From Mariniflexile sp044335535 (GTDB lineage Bacteria > Bacteroidota > Bacteroidia > Flavobacteriales > Flavobacteriaceae), in assembly GCF_044335535.1 (NCBI RefSeq), contig NZ_JBIQVZ010000007.1, positions 62,001 through 126,000 of the forward strand: a stretch of 64,000 nucleotides of DNA, given 5' to 3'. Shown here in pieces: positions 25,733 through 34,697 of the stretch. A program made the position numbers and the translations under genes. A model generated the notes under the pieces. It did no database searches and was not told the origin of the DNA. It was given only the letters and a program-made list of their open reading frames with translations. Within the stretch, counting starts at the first letter, position 1. The number at the start of each line of letters is the position of its first letter.

Positions 25733-26971
25733 TTAGAATTCATAAATAGTAACTCCACTACGTAATTTTGGTTCTATAAACGTGCTTTTTGGTGGCATGG
25801 TTAAGTGGTTGTTGGCAATGGCTTTTAGTTCATCAACCGTAATGGGCACTAAACCAAAACCAACAGCAAATTCACCCGAATCGACTTTGCTTTTTATGGT
25901 TACTAAATCGTTTTTACCATATGAATAACTTATACGGGTATTATTGCGCACATCGGTAATGCCTAAAATAGGTTCTAAAACAGTTTTGTGTAAAATTTGA
26001 GTATCTAAAGCATCTAGGACTGTGTTGAATTGGTGATTGGTTTTCCGTAAAAACAACGAATAAAAATCACCATCCAGATACATGCTAAAATGATGTTTAT
26101 GAGTAGGTTTGTATAATTCTTCTCCTCGTTTTTCAATACGAAAAATGGCATCGAGTTGAATTAAAAAGGCCTCTTTTGTTAGACCATTTAAATCTTTTAC
26201 CAGTCGGTTAAATTCATGAATTTTTAATTCAGATTCAGGAATTAAATAACTCATAAAATAATTATAAGCTTCGGTCCCAGTGTGTTGGTCATTTTCAGAT
26301 TTTAAATCTTCGGAAAGTAAGCAGGAAGAGGCGGAACGGTGATGGCCATCGGCAATATAAATAGTGCTTATCTTTTCAAACTCATGCCTTATTTTATCAA
26401 TCAATTTGGCGTCTTTAAGTAGCCATAAGTAATGGGTGTCTCTAAAATGTGTTGTAAACTCATACTCGGCACGTTCTTTTTGCACTTCAGAAATGACAGT
26501 TTTAATAGTTGTATTATCAGGATAGGTAAGGAGTACAGGCTCTGCATTAAAACCAACGGTTTTTAAATAATCTTTAAAAATATTTTCACGATACTCAATA
26601 GTGTCTTCGTGTTTTTTTATAACATCGTTTTTATAATCTTCGGTGCTTGCGGCGGCAATAATGCCAGAAAAGGAATTACCATCGCGGTTAACAATTTTAT
26701 AAATATAATAGCAAGGGTCCTTATCTTGAATAAAAATGGCATCTTCTTTAAACTCTAAATAGCGGTTTTTTACCAAATTAAAGCGTTCTTTTCCATGAAT
26801 ATTTTTATCGTACTTATAGCCTGGATTTACAATATGTAAGAATGAAAACGGATTGTATTCCAATCGTGCTTTTAGTTCCGCTTTTGAATAGCTTTGGTAC
26901 GAGCGCGATGCTACAAGCCCAACTTTATCTCGGGTAGGTCTTACTGCTTTAAAAGGAATTATTTTTGCCAT
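25733..26971 (-). CDS. DUF1015 family protein
   Basis: The 412-residue soluble protein shows DUF1015 hallmarks: the N-terminal AKIIPFKAVRPTRDKVG, NPFSFLHIVNPGYKY, YIADGHHRSASSCLL near residue 208 and a conserved C-terminal region. The biochemical role of the family is unsettled. It is widespread and in Bacteroidetes is often beside yggS and 3-hydroxyacyl-CoA dehydrogenase genes, as here. Confidence 0.92.
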   Translation of the reverse strand: MAKIIPFKAVRPTRDKVGLVASRSYQSYSKAELKARLEYNPFSFLHIVNPGYKYDKNIHGKERFNLVKNRYLEFKEDAIFIQDKDPCYYIYKIVNRDGNSFSGIIAAASTEDYKNDVIKKHEDTIEYRENIFKDYLKTVGFNAEPVLLTYPDNTTIKTVISEVQKERAEYEFTTHFRDTHYLWLLKDAKLIDKIRHEFEKISTIYIADGHHRSASSCLLSEDLKSENDQHTGTEAYNYFMSYLIPESELKIHEFNRLVKDLNGLTKEAFLIQLDAIFRIEKRGEELYKPTHKHHFSMYLDGDFYSLFLRKTNHQFNTVLDALDTQILHKTVLEPILGITDVRNNTRISYSYGKNDLVTIKSKVDSGEFAVGFGLVPITVDELKAIANNHLTMPPKSTFIEPKLRSGVTIYEF

Positions 26972-27032
26972 TTTTTGCTAGGTTTCAGTCTCAGCTATCA
27001 GTTTCAGTTCTGAAAACTGCGACTGTGACTGT

Positions 27033-27923
27033 TCATTTCAAAAACTGTCTAGAAATTCTTTCTGCTTTTTTGCTTTCGGAATAATCATAAAAACCTTCAC
27101 CGGATTTTATGCCTAATTTACCAGCACGAACCATATTTACCAGTAATGGGCATGGAGCATATTTGGGGTTTTTGAAGCCGTCGTACATCACATGTAGTAT
27201 GGATAGACAAACGTCCAAACCAATAAAATCGGCTAATTGTAATGGTCCCATGGGGTGTGCCATACCTAATTTCATAACAGTATCAATTTCATGCACACCG
27301 GCAACACCATTGTATAAGGTTTCAATGGATTCGTTAATCATGGGCATTAAAATGCGGTTGGCAACAAATCCTGGGTAATCATTCACTTCAACAGGGGTTT
27401 TACCAAGTGTTTTAGATAAATCCATAATGGTATGCGTTACAATATCACTGGTATTGTATCCACGAATAATTTCAACCAATTGCATGATAGGTACCGGATT
27501 CATAAAATGCATCCCAATGACCTTATCTGGTCTTGAGGTTACCGCTGCTATATGTGTTATTGAAATAGAGGAGGTGTTTGTAGCTAAAATACAGTCTTTA
27601 GCACAAGCCTCATCCAGTTGTTTGAAAATATTCAGTTTTAAATCCACGTTTTCGGTTGCCGCTTCAACAACCAAACTCACATTTTTAACACCTTCAGAAA
27701 TACTAGTAAACGTGTTAATATTTTTAAGCGTGTCTTCTTTTTGAACCTCGGTAATGGTTTCTTTGGCAACCATTCTATCTAGGTTTCGAGTAATGGTAGC
27801 CATACCATTTTTAAGTGATGTTTCACTTATGTCAATTAAGTTAACCTCAAATCCACTTTGAGCAAAGGTATGTGCAATACCATTTCCCATAGTACCCGCA
27901 CCAATTACTGCTATATTCTTCAT
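27033..27923 (-). CDS. 3-hydroxybutyryl-CoA dehydrogenase family protein
   Basis: The 296-residue NAD(P)-dependent enzyme has a Rossmann motif GAGTMGNGIAHTFAQSG at residues 7-23 and a catalytic histidine in GMHFMNPVPIMQLVEII near residue 142. It also has the dimerisation-domain signature YPGFVANRILMPMINE near 186. It interconverts acetoacetyl-CoA and 3-hydroxybutyryl-CoA in fatty acid or butanoate metabolism. It is complete and typical. The short 3' gap to DUF1015 holds ACAGTC-like short-period repeats starting at the TGA stop. Confidence 0.94.
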   Translation of the reverse strand: MKNIAVIGAGTMGNGIAHTFAQSGFEVNLIDISETSLKNGMATITRNLDRMVAKETITEVQKEDTLKNINTFTSISEGVKNVSLVVEAATENVDLKLNIFKQLDEACAKDCILATNTSSISITHIAAVTSRPDKVIGMHFMNPVPIMQLVEIIRGYNTSDIVTHTIMDLSKTLGKTPVEVNDYPGFVANRILMPMINESIETLYNGVAGVHEIDTVMKLGMAHPMGPLQLADFIGLDVCLSILHVMYDGFKNPKYAPCPLLVNMVRAGKLGIKSGEGFYDYSESKKAERISRQFLK

Positions 27924-28032
27924 TGAATAAGTTGTTTTGTTGTCCCTTTGAAGTAGGGAGTCTTATTATGTTTTTCGCTACTAAAGCACTAATATTTTAA
28001 CAAATAATCATTCGTGAATTCGTGGCTGTTTT

Positions 28033-28995
28033 TTAAAAACAATTAATAATTTGAGTAGCAACACGCAAAGCCTCCGTACCATCATGAAGTGTGACTACAG
28101 GTGATGAATTTGTATTAATAGCATCGGCAAAAGCCTCTAATTCATCAAGAATGGAGTTGTTATTTTCAATATGCGGATTGTCAAAATATATTTGTTTTTT
28201 CTCACCTTCAGCATTTTGAAGCACCATATCAAAATCACCCGGATTTTCTGGGGCGTCTTTCATTTTAACCACTTCACATTTTTTTTCTAAAAAATCAACC
28301 GATATGTAGGCATCTTTTTGAAAGAAGCGTGCCTTACGCATTCTTTTAAGCGAAATTCTACTAGCAGTTAAGTTGGCTACACAACCATTTTCAAATTCAA
28401 TACGCGCATTGGCAATATCGGGCGAGCTGCTAATTACCGCTACACCACTGGCACTAATGTTTTTGACTTTCGATTTTACAACGCTTAAAATAATATCGAT
28501 ATCATGAATCATTAAATCCAATACCACAGGTACGTCGGTACCACGTGGATTAAACTCTGCCAAACGATGTGTTTCAATAAACATAGGTGATTTGATATCA
28601 TCCTTTACCGCTAAATATGCTGGGTTGAACCGTTCTACATGACCCACTTGTCCTCTAAGGTTATTTTTGGCAAGAAGTTCCCTGATATGCTCGGCCTCTT
28701 CAACGGTGTTCGTAATTGGCTTTTCAATAAAAATATGCTTTCCTTTCGAGATGGCTTTTTTAGCACAATCGTAATGCGATAGTGTGGGCGTTACAATATC
28801 CACCATATCTACGGCATCAATAAGTGCATCAATAGAATTGAAAAATTTATATCCAAATTCAGTTTCTACTTTTTTGCCATTGGTTTCATCGGCGTCATAA
28901 AAACCAACAAGCTCGTATTTATCAGATTGTTTAAGAAGTCTTAAATGAATTTTTCCAAGGTGGCCGGCACCAAGTACTCCAGCTTTTAACATCAT
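28033..28995 (-). CDS. Gfo/Idh/MocA family oxidoreductase
   Basis: The NAD(P)-binding Rossmann domain starts LKAGVLGAGHLGKIHL, the EKP motif (HIFIEKPITNT) is near residue 93 and the dimerisation domain follows. This family oxidises or reduces sugar-like substrates. The substrate here is unknown. The start is placed at ATG 28995 (or adjacent ATG 28992). A TATTTTTG -7 box at 29011-29018 lies just upstream, which rules out the longer in-frame start at 29031. Confidence 0.92.
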   Translation of the reverse strand: MMLKAGVLGAGHLGKIHLRLLKQSDKYELVGFYDADETNGKKVETEFGYKFFNSIDALIDAVDMVDIVTPTLSHYDCAKKAISKGKHIFIEKPITNTVEEAEHIRELLAKNNLRGQVGHVERFNPAYLAVKDDIKSPMFIETHRLAEFNPRGTDVPVVLDLMIHDIDIILSVVKSKVKNISASGVAVISSSPDIANARIEFENGCVANLTASRISLKRMRKARFFQKDAYISVDFLEKKCEVVKMKDAPENPGDFDMVLQNAEGEKKQIYFDNPHIENNNSILDELEAFADAINTNSSPVVTLHDGTEALRVATQIINCF

Positions 28996-29010
28996 ATTTA
29001 ACGTTTTCAA

Positions 29011-29018
29011 CAAAAATA
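29011..29018 (-). promoter_or_regulatory. Putative -7 box for the Gfo/Idh/MocA gene
   Basis: TATTTTTG on the minus strand, 15 bp before ATG 28995, fits TAnnTTTG. It implies a very short leader. Confidence 0.45.
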
Positions 29019-29310
29019 TGATATTTAACACACGAATTTTAGTATTACATACGAAAATTTAGTTAAAAATAATTATTTAGGAGTTACCATAAGGGTCGAG
29101 CTTTCCATTTCATATATGTAGGATTCATGATTTCTTGATTTTCTATTTTCTTTCAGTAAAGTAGTCTTAAATCTTCAATCAGACACTAATGAAAAAGTAT
29201 CTAATACAATTTGTAATCAGCACATTAAAAACAACATAAAATTAATTCCAATTTAAGCTTTATAACCTAAAAATGTTTGTTTAATTTTAACCTTATAAAC
29301 TATACCAATC

Positions 29311-29952
29311 TTGAAAGACACTTTTAAACATAAAGGATTACGACAACAACTAGTTAATGTGTTAAAAAACAAAGGAATAATAAACGAATCCGTATTAGGA
29401 GCTATTGGCAAAGTGCCAAGACATTTGTTTATGGATTCTGGTTTTTTAGATTATGCGTACAAGGATATGGCTTTTCCTATTGCTGCAGACCAAACCATTT
29501 CGCAACCTTATACCGTGGCATTTCAAACCGAATTATTACAAGTAAAAAAAGAAGATAAAATTCTAGAAATTGGAACAGGAAGCGGTTACCAAACGGCCGT
29601 TTTATGTGAACTGGGTGCTAAAGTCTATAGTATAGAGCGCCAACAAGAGCTTTTTAAAAAAACAAGTAACTTTTTACCAAAATTAGGTTATCGAGCCAAG
29701 AAACTTATTTTTGGTGATGGTTATAAAGGCCTACAAGAAGAAGCTCCTTTTGATAGTATTATTGTGACTGCCGGTGCGCCTTTTGTGCCTAACCCGTTAT
29801 TGAGTCAATTAAAAATAGGAGGCAGGTTAGTAATTCCTGTGGGCGGTGATGTACAAATCATGACTCTTTTTATTAGAAAAGACATCAAAGAATTTGAACA
29901 ACACGAGTTCGGGGAATTTAGGTTTGTGCCTTTGTTAGAAGATAAGAATTAG
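29311..29952 (+). CDS. pcm: Protein-L-isoaspartate O-methyltransferase
   Basis: The enzyme methylates L-isoaspartyl residues in damaged proteins using S-adenosylmethionine. The 213-residue protein has the AdoMet motif ILEIGTGSGYQTAVL (near 85-99), the substrate-loop region FPIAADQTISQPYTVA (near 56) and GGRLVIPVGG late. The start is TTG at 29311; no in-frame ATG precedes the conserved LRQQLVNVLKNKGI. The TAG stop starts a heptamer array facing a second array from the convergent neighbour. Confidence 0.94.
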   Translation: MKDTFKHKGLRQQLVNVLKNKGIINESVLGAIGKVPRHLFMDSGFLDYAYKDMAFPIAADQTISQPYTVAFQTELLQVKKEDKILEIGTGSGYQTAVLCELGAKVYSIERQQELFKKTSNFLPKLGYRAKKLIFGDGYKGLQEEAPFDSIIVTAGAPFVPNPLLSQLKIGGRLVIPVGGDVQIMTLFIRKDIKEFEQHEFGEFRFVPLLEDKN

Positions 29953-29991
29953 GTGGTGGTTTTTGGTTGCTGGGTTCTGGGTTCTGGGTTT
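29950..29991 (+). repeat. Heptamer array starting at the pcm stop codon
   Basis: Six consecutive 7-bp units (TAGGTGG, TGGTTTT, TGGTTGC, TGGGTTC twice, TGGGTTT) are in phase with the TAG stop at 29950-29952. Confidence 0.85.
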
Positions 29992-30031
29992 CCTTCAAAA
30001 AAATAAAAATAATACGAATCAGTTAGTTTTG

Positions 30032-30066
30032 CCTAATACCTAACACCCAGCACCTAACAACACCTA
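30032..30066 (-). repeat. Heptamer array starting at the stop codon of the NTF2-like gene
   Basis: Five 7-bp units on the minus strand (TAGGTGT, TGTTAGG, TGCTGGG, TGTTAGG, TATTAGG) start with the TAG stop at 30064-30066. Confidence 0.8.
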
Positions 30067-30603
30067 CTTTGGTAAATAATTTCTAGGTATCGGGTTTATT
30101 CGGTTTTCGTTATCCCAAAAAACATTAATTATCCACCAGCGATTTCCGTCGTTAAGTAGTTGAATACTGTTAATACCTCGCATAAAAGGTTCGTCGTCAG
30201 TTTTATTGTGAAATGCTTCGAAAGTACTAAATACATGGGCTATATTACCAAAAGCATCAACGGTTCTGTGAATTTCTTTTTCAAAGAACCCTTTTTCAAG
30301 CATCCATTTACCCGAGCTTTTAATATAATCGTCTGGATTCATGTAGCGGATTTGAAATTTCCTTTCATTGTTTCTTCCCGAAGTAATTAATTTACCATCT
30401 GGGTGAAATAAAAACTTAAATAGTGCCCAATCTCTTTTTTTTTCTTTTTCACCAGAAATTACTTGATATAAAGAATTGACGGTGCTATCTATGGTTAGCA
30501 CGTTTTCAGTATAATCCTTTGGAGCTTCTTTACCTTTTTCTTGAGATTGTATGGTTGTAGATATAAAAGAAATTAAAACCAGAAGTAGCAGTTTTTTTAT
30601 CAT
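30064..30603 (-). CDS. Exported NTF2-like (SnoaL-type) protein
   Basis: The 179-residue protein has a signal peptide (to about residue 20, TTIQSQ). An alpha+beta domain follows whose pattern (DWALFKFLFHPDGKL, a central AHVFSTFEAF strand and a C-terminal NDGNRWWIINVFWDNE) is typical of NTF2/SnoaL folds. No enzymatic residues could be assigned. It lies about 90 bp downstream of smpB on the same strand and is convergent with pcm. Confidence 0.75.
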   Translation of the reverse strand: MIKKLLLLVLISFISTTIQSQEKGKEAPKDYTENVLTIDSTVNSLYQVISGEKEKKRDWALFKFLFHPDGKLITSGRNNERKFQIRYMNPDDYIKSSGKWMLEKGFFEKEIHRTVDAFGNIAHVFSTFEAFHNKTDDEPFMRGINSIQLLNDGNRWWIINVFWDNENRINPIPRNYLPK

Positions 30604-30650
30604 TTTAAACAGATTATTTACCTAATAAGTATGTTTATAATTAATTTTAT

Positions 30651-30698
30651 GAAGTGGTTAAGACTTTTTCGTTTCAATTAAAAAGCTTAAACCATTTC
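30651..30698. repeat. Palindromic repeat, family A copy 3
   Basis: The left arm GAAGTGGTTAAGACTTTTT pairs with the right arm AAAAAGCTTAAACCATTTC across CGTTTCAATT. On the minus strand it starts immediately at the smpB TAG stop. Confidence 0.6.
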
Positions 30699-31156
30699 TA
30701 TTTGAAATTTTTCTTTATACGATCCAAATCGCGTTTATTATCGCGGTCTTTTAACGTTTCGCGTTTATCATAAAGTTTCTTACCTTTTGCTAAGGCAATC
30801 TCCATTTTAGCATAGCCTTTTTCATTAATAAACAAGCGTAACGGGATAATGGTAAGTCCCGAACTTTGAACTTCTTTATGCAATTTTTTAAGTTCCCGTT
30901 TATTTAAAAGCAATTTTCGTTCCGCTTTTGGACGGTGGTTGTAATAATTTCCAAATGCGTATTCTTCAATAGTAGCATTAATTACAAAAAGTTCGCCTTT
31001 TTCGTTAAACTCACAAAAACTTTCAGCAATAGAAGCTTTACTGCTTCTAATCGATTTTATTTCGGTACCCGTTAGCACAATGCCAGCAGTGTACTTATCT
31101 AAAATGTCATATAGAAAGCGTGCTTTTTTATTTTGTATGTTTATATTTTTTTGCAT
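30698..31156 (-). CDS. smpB: SsrA-binding protein SmpB
   Basis: SmpB binds tmRNA and delivers it to stalled ribosomes for trans-translation. The OB-fold core NKKARFLYDILDKYTAGIVLTGTEIKSIR, the EYAFGNYYNHRPKAERKLLL block and the basic C-terminal tail (KRETLKDRDNKRDLDRIKKNFK region) are all present. ATG 31156 is chosen over an upstream TTG at 31165; a TAGCTTTG box lies just upstream. No tmRNA gene is visible nearby. Confidence 0.97.
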   Translation of the reverse strand: MQKNINIQNKKARFLYDILDKYTAGIVLTGTEIKSIRSSKASIAESFCEFNEKGELFVINATIEEYAFGNYYNHRPKAERKLLLNKRELKKLHKEVQSSGLTIIPLRLFINEKGYAKMEIALAKGKKLYDKRETLKDRDNKRDLDRIKKNFK

Positions 31157-31162
31157 CGACCA

Positions 31163-31170
31163 CAAAGCTA
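31163..31170 (-). promoter_or_regulatory. Putative -7 box for smpB
   Basis: TAGCTTTG on the minus strand fits TAnnTTTG, 6 bp before the chosen ATG. It implies a leaderless or near-leaderless mRNA. Confidence 0.4.
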
Positions 31171-31186
31171 CATAAATTTATTTTTA

Positions 31187-31396
31187 GGGACTGCCTAAGT
31201 TTTGTTTTTGGAATATTTTATAGAGTATTTTTTTGTCAGACAGGGCCGAGCGTATAAAAAAGGTATGGGGGAGACCTTTTTAGCGAAGGAGCCAGACTGT
31301 CGCGAGGGTGAGGTACATAGCCACGAACCGAAAAATAGCTGAAGTATGGTGGAAAAAGGCACATAAAAGAGCAAAGGGTAAAACTTAAGCAGTCTC
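31187..31396. repeat. 210-bp structured element with 17-bp imperfect terminal inverted repeats
   Basis: The left end GGGACTGCCTAAGTTTT (31187-31203) and right end AAAACTTAAGCAGTCTC (31380-31396) pair at 15 of 17 positions, with one mismatch being a possible G-U. Inside, AAAAAGGT/ACCTTTTT (31257-31264, 31274-31281) forms an 8-bp stem. The interior is clearly richer in G and C than the flanks. Overlapping minus-strand ORFs of 72-76 codons look non-coding. It could be a miniature mobile element or a structured RNA. Confidence 0.45.
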
Positions 31397-31501
31397 TTAG
31401 GCCCACATACCATTTTATTGAAACGTTAAATAAAAAGAAAACCTTTTTCAATTGATCAAAATACAAGTAATTTACATAAGCTTAAAATTGTAAGGCAGCG
31501 T

Positions 31502-33094
31502 ATGAAAAAACAATTCCTATTTTATGTCGTTTTAATAGTTTTGGTTTCCTGCGGAAGCATTAAAAAGCATAATGAGCAAATTACAAAGCCTCAGCCAGTT
31601 GAAGATTTAAGGCATGATGTCGATAAGGTTTACAATCAATTAAAAAAGCACCATCCCAAATTATATCAATATACCTCTAAAGAGGTTTTGGATTTTAAGT
31701 TCGATAGTTTAAAAACGTCTATAACAACTCCAATAACGTCGCGCGAGTTTTATAAAAAATTAGCACCAGTAGTAGCTCAAATAAAACAAGGACATATTTC
31801 TGTTGGTTCGGTAAGTAAACGTTATACAAAGAAAGAGCGGAAAGCATTAAAGAAACGAAAATTCGAATTTTACGATTTGGAATTTGAATATTTGGATAAC
31901 AAACTTTGGGTGGTCGGAACCAGAGGAAAAGACTCCACATTTATAGGAAGCGAAGTACTTAAAATTGAGGATGACATTGCAACAAACTTAGTGGAACAAT
32001 ATAAAACCCGATTTACATCCGATGGTTATAACCAAACCCTATACAACAGAGCGGTAAGCAACCATTTTTCTACGTTATATTATAAAGACAAAGGCTTTTT
32101 GGATAGTTTGAAAATTGAATTCAAACAAAAAGACTCTGTCTTTACAAAAACTTTTAGACGTATCTTAAGAGATGAAAAAACGAACAAAAACGATTCTTTA
32201 GCAAAGGGAGCCCCTGAAAAATTAACCAAAAAAGAAAAGCAGCAAAATCGTATGGCTGCGAAAAGGAAACGTAAGGAAAACCGAAAACGCGGTTTTATAA
32301 CTGCAACAAAAGAATATACCCGAAATTTTAATTTTATTGGAAAGGATAGCACGGTTGCTTACATGAAAATCCGGGGATTTAGCAATGGTAATTACAGGAA
32401 ATTTTATAAAGAAAGTTTTAAGAAAATAGACGCACTAAAAACCGAGCATCTTATTTTGGATTTACGGGATAACGGCGGCGGAAGAATTACCGAAGTAGAT
32501 TATCTTTATTCATTTTTAACTAACAAAAAATATAAATTGGTTGAAGGCAGTGAAGTAAACAGCCGTTTGCCTTATTTTAAATATTTAATGAGCAACACCA
32601 CATCCATTGTGGTTAAAGCATCAACCATTGTTCTTTCTCCTATAATCATTGCCCAAAATTTAATTAAAACGAAGAAGAAAGACGGTAGGATTTATTATAA
32701 TTTCAGGTTTTCAAAAGAAAAAGAACCCCATCCTTTAAATTACAAAGGCCAGTTGTATGTTATAATCAATGGAAACTCTTTTTCGGCATCGTCACTACTA
32801 TCCACCCATTTAAAAGCCAATAAAAGAGCTGTTTTTATAGGCGAGGAAACGGGTGGTGCCTACAATGGCTGTGTTGCAGGTATTTATAAAATTCACGAAA
32901 TGCCAAACTCTAAACTAAAAATAAGAATGGGATTAATGCAAATTGAATCATCCTATAAACAAACGCCCGATGGTTATGGTATAATGCCCGATGTTGAAAT
33001 TGTTCCTACCATTGAAGACCGAAACCAGCATAAAGACCCCGAATTGGATTGGATATTAAATGCTATAAAAACAGATGAAAAATTGTTGGAATAA
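31502..33094 (+). CDS. S41 family C-terminal-processing-type peptidase, lipoprotein
   Basis: The 530-residue protein has a lipoprotein signal (lipobox LVSC, Cys near residue 17), so it is probably membrane-anchored. The S41 core includes LILDLRDNGGGRITE near 320. The nucleophile serine is in NGNSFSASSLL near 426, with EETGGAYNG after it. A very basic insertion (about residues 238-265, KKEKQQNRMAAKRKRKENRK) precedes the catalytic region and is unusual. No clear PDZ domain is seen. It is monocistronic as far as visible. Confidence 0.88.
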   Translation: MKKQFLFYVVLIVLVSCGSIKKHNEQITKPQPVEDLRHDVDKVYNQLKKHHPKLYQYTSKEVLDFKFDSLKTSITTPITSREFYKKLAPVVAQIKQGHISVGSVSKRYTKKERKALKKRKFEFYDLEFEYLDNKLWVVGTRGKDSTFIGSEVLKIEDDIATNLVEQYKTRFTSDGYNQTLYNRAVSNHFSTLYYKDKGFLDSLKIEFKQKDSVFTKTFRRILRDEKTNKNDSLAKGAPEKLTKKEKQQNRMAAKRKRKENRKRGFITATKEYTRNFNFIGKDSTVAYMKIRGFSNGNYRKFYKESFKKIDALKTEHLILDLRDNGGGRITEVDYLYSFLTNKKYKLVEGSEVNSRLPYFKYLMSNTTSIVVKASTIVLSPIIIAQNLIKTKKKDGRIYYNFRFSKEKEPHPLNYKGQLYVIINGNSFSASSLLSTHLKANKRAVFIGEETGGAYNGCVAGIYKIHEMPNSKLKIRMGLMQIESSYKQTPDGYGIMPDVEIVPTIEDRNQHKDPELDWILNAIKTDEKLLE

Positions 33095-33186
33095 AACGAG
33101 TTGGTTTAAAAGATTCTTATCTATAACGGGTTTTATTTTCAATGTAATAGAAATGACAATTACAACTATTTAAGATTTCTTTTTTA

Positions 33187-33216
33187 TTGTCTTACCATAA
33201 AACATTTGTATTTTTG
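33187..33216 (+). promoter_or_regulatory. Promoter of lpdA
   Basis: TTG at 33187-33189 and TATTTTTG at 33209-33216, separated by 19 bp, fit the Bacteroidetes primary sigma consensus well. The start codon is 37 bp downstream. Confidence 0.65.
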
Positions 33217-33253
33217 TTTTCGATTTTTAATAAACGAACTTCAATAATATAAT

Positions 33254-34654
33254 ATGAATTCATACGATGTAGCCGTTATTGGCTCGGGTCCTGGAGGCTA
33301 TGTGGCAGCCATTCGTTGCGCACAATTGGGCATGAAAACTGCCATTATAGAAAAGTACAATACACTTGGTGGCACTTGCTTAAACGTGGGCTGTATTCCA
33401 AGTAAAGCGCTTTTGGATTCTTCTCATCATTACGAAGATGCCATCAAGCATTTTGAAGAACACGGTATTGAAATTCCTGGCGATATTAAAGTAAATCTTG
33501 AAAAAATGATTGCCCGTAAACAAGCTGTGGTAGATCAAACAACAGGTGGTATTGATTTTTTAATGAAGAAGAACAATATTGATGTGTATCAAGGCTTAGG
33601 AAGCTTTAAAGATGCCACCCATATTACCGTTTCAGGTGATGAAACTCTTGAAATTGAAGCCAAAAACACCATTATAGCTACAGGAAGCAAGCCTTCAAGT
33701 TTACCGTTTATCAATATTGATAAAGAGCGTATTATAACATCTACTGAAGCTTTAAAACTTAAGGAAATACCAAAACATTTAATCGTTATTGGAGGTGGTG
33801 TTATTGGTTTGGAGTTGGGTCAGGTTTACAAACGTTTGGGTGCTGAGGTATCGGTTATTGAGTTTATGGATCGTATCATTCCAACGATGGATGCTGGTCT
33901 TTCAAAAGAACTTAATAAAGTATTGAAGAAACAAAAATTCAATATTAATATATCCCATAAAGTAAAATCTGTAGAGCGTGTTGGCAATGAAATTATTGTA
34001 AAGGCAGATAATAAAAAAGGGGAAGAAATTGAATTTAGAGGTGATTACTGCTTAGTATCTGTAGGACGTCGTCCGTATACAGACGGATTGAATGCTGAAG
34101 CTGCTGGTGTAAAATTAACAGATAGAGGTCAAATAGAAGTAAACGACCATCTACAAACAAGTGCTTCCAACATTTACGCTATTGGAGATGTGGTAAAAGG
34201 GGCGATGTTAGCACATAAAGCTGAAGAAGAAGGTGTATTTGTTGCCGAAACGTTGGCAGGACAAAAACCACATATCGATTATAACTTAATTCCGGGTGTT
34301 GTTTATACATGGCCAGAAGTTGCTGCGGTTGGTAAAACCGAAGAGCAATTAAAAGAAGCTGGTGTTGAATACAAAACGGGGTCTTTTCCAATGCGTGCTT
34401 TAGGTAGAAGTAGAGCCAGTATGGATTTAGATGGTTTTGTTAAGATTTTAGCAGATAAGAAAACCGATGAAATTTTAGGCGTACACATGATTGGTGCCCG
34501 TGCTGCCGACATGATTGCTGAAGCAGTTGTTGCTATGGAATTCAGAGCATCAGCTGAAGATGTATCCCGTATGAGCCATGCACACCCAACATTTACCGAA
34601 GCTATCAAAGAAGCAGCTTTAGCGGCTACTGACGATAGAGCATTGCATATATAG
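33254..34654 (+). CDS. lpdA: Dihydrolipoyl dehydrogenase
   Basis: The E3 component of 2-oxoacid dehydrogenase complexes (and glycine cleavage) reoxidises dihydrolipoamide with NAD+. The 466-residue protein shows FAD-binding IGSGPGGYVAAIRCAQLG, the redox disulfide GGTCLNVGCIPSKAL (Cys near 42 and 47), NAD-binding IGGGVIGLELGQVY, IYAIGDV and the C-terminal catalytic His-Glu in HAHPTFTEAIKE. Complete. The E1/E2 genes are not in the window. Downstream come a palindrome and a 146-bp inverted-repeat element. Confidence 0.98.
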   Translation: MNSYDVAVIGSGPGGYVAAIRCAQLGMKTAIIEKYNTLGGTCLNVGCIPSKALLDSSHHYEDAIKHFEEHGIEIPGDIKVNLEKMIARKQAVVDQTTGGIDFLMKKNNIDVYQGLGSFKDATHITVSGDETLEIEAKNTIIATGSKPSSLPFINIDKERIITSTEALKLKEIPKHLIVIGGGVIGLELGQVYKRLGAEVSVIEFMDRIIPTMDAGLSKELNKVLKKQKFNINISHKVKSVERVGNEIIVKADNKKGEEIEFRGDYCLVSVGRRPYTDGLNAEAAGVKLTDRGQIEVNDHLQTSASNIYAIGDVVKGAMLAHKAEEEGVFVAETLAGQKPHIDYNLIPGVVYTWPEVAAVGKTEEQLKEAGVEYKTGSFPMRALGRSRASMDLDGFVKILADKKTDEILGVHMIGARAADMIAEAVVAMEFRASAEDVSRMSHAHPTFTEAIKEAALAATDDRALHI

Positions 34655-34666
34655 TATTCCTGCGAT

Positions 34667-34682
34667 CCCGATAGCTATCGGG
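34667..34682. repeat. Perfect 16-bp palindrome after lpdA
   Basis: CCCGATAGCTATCGGG is a perfect palindrome. Outer ATTCC/GGAAT bases extend it imperfectly. It starts 12 bp after the lpdA stop and may be a terminator or REP-like site. Confidence 0.7.
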
Positions 34683-34697
34683 AAGGAATCTTTTGAT

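Noticed and set aside
31195..31466. Minus-strand ORFs of 72-76 codons inside the structured element
   Set aside because: They overlap each other in different frames, have no start context and show cysteine/proline-rich composition unlike neighbouring genes. Inverted ends and internal stems explain the open frames better.
31171..31501. tmRNA gene next to smpB
   Set aside because: There is no alanine-like acceptor stem, no G3-U70 context and no tag reading frame. Adjacency to smpB is the only argument.
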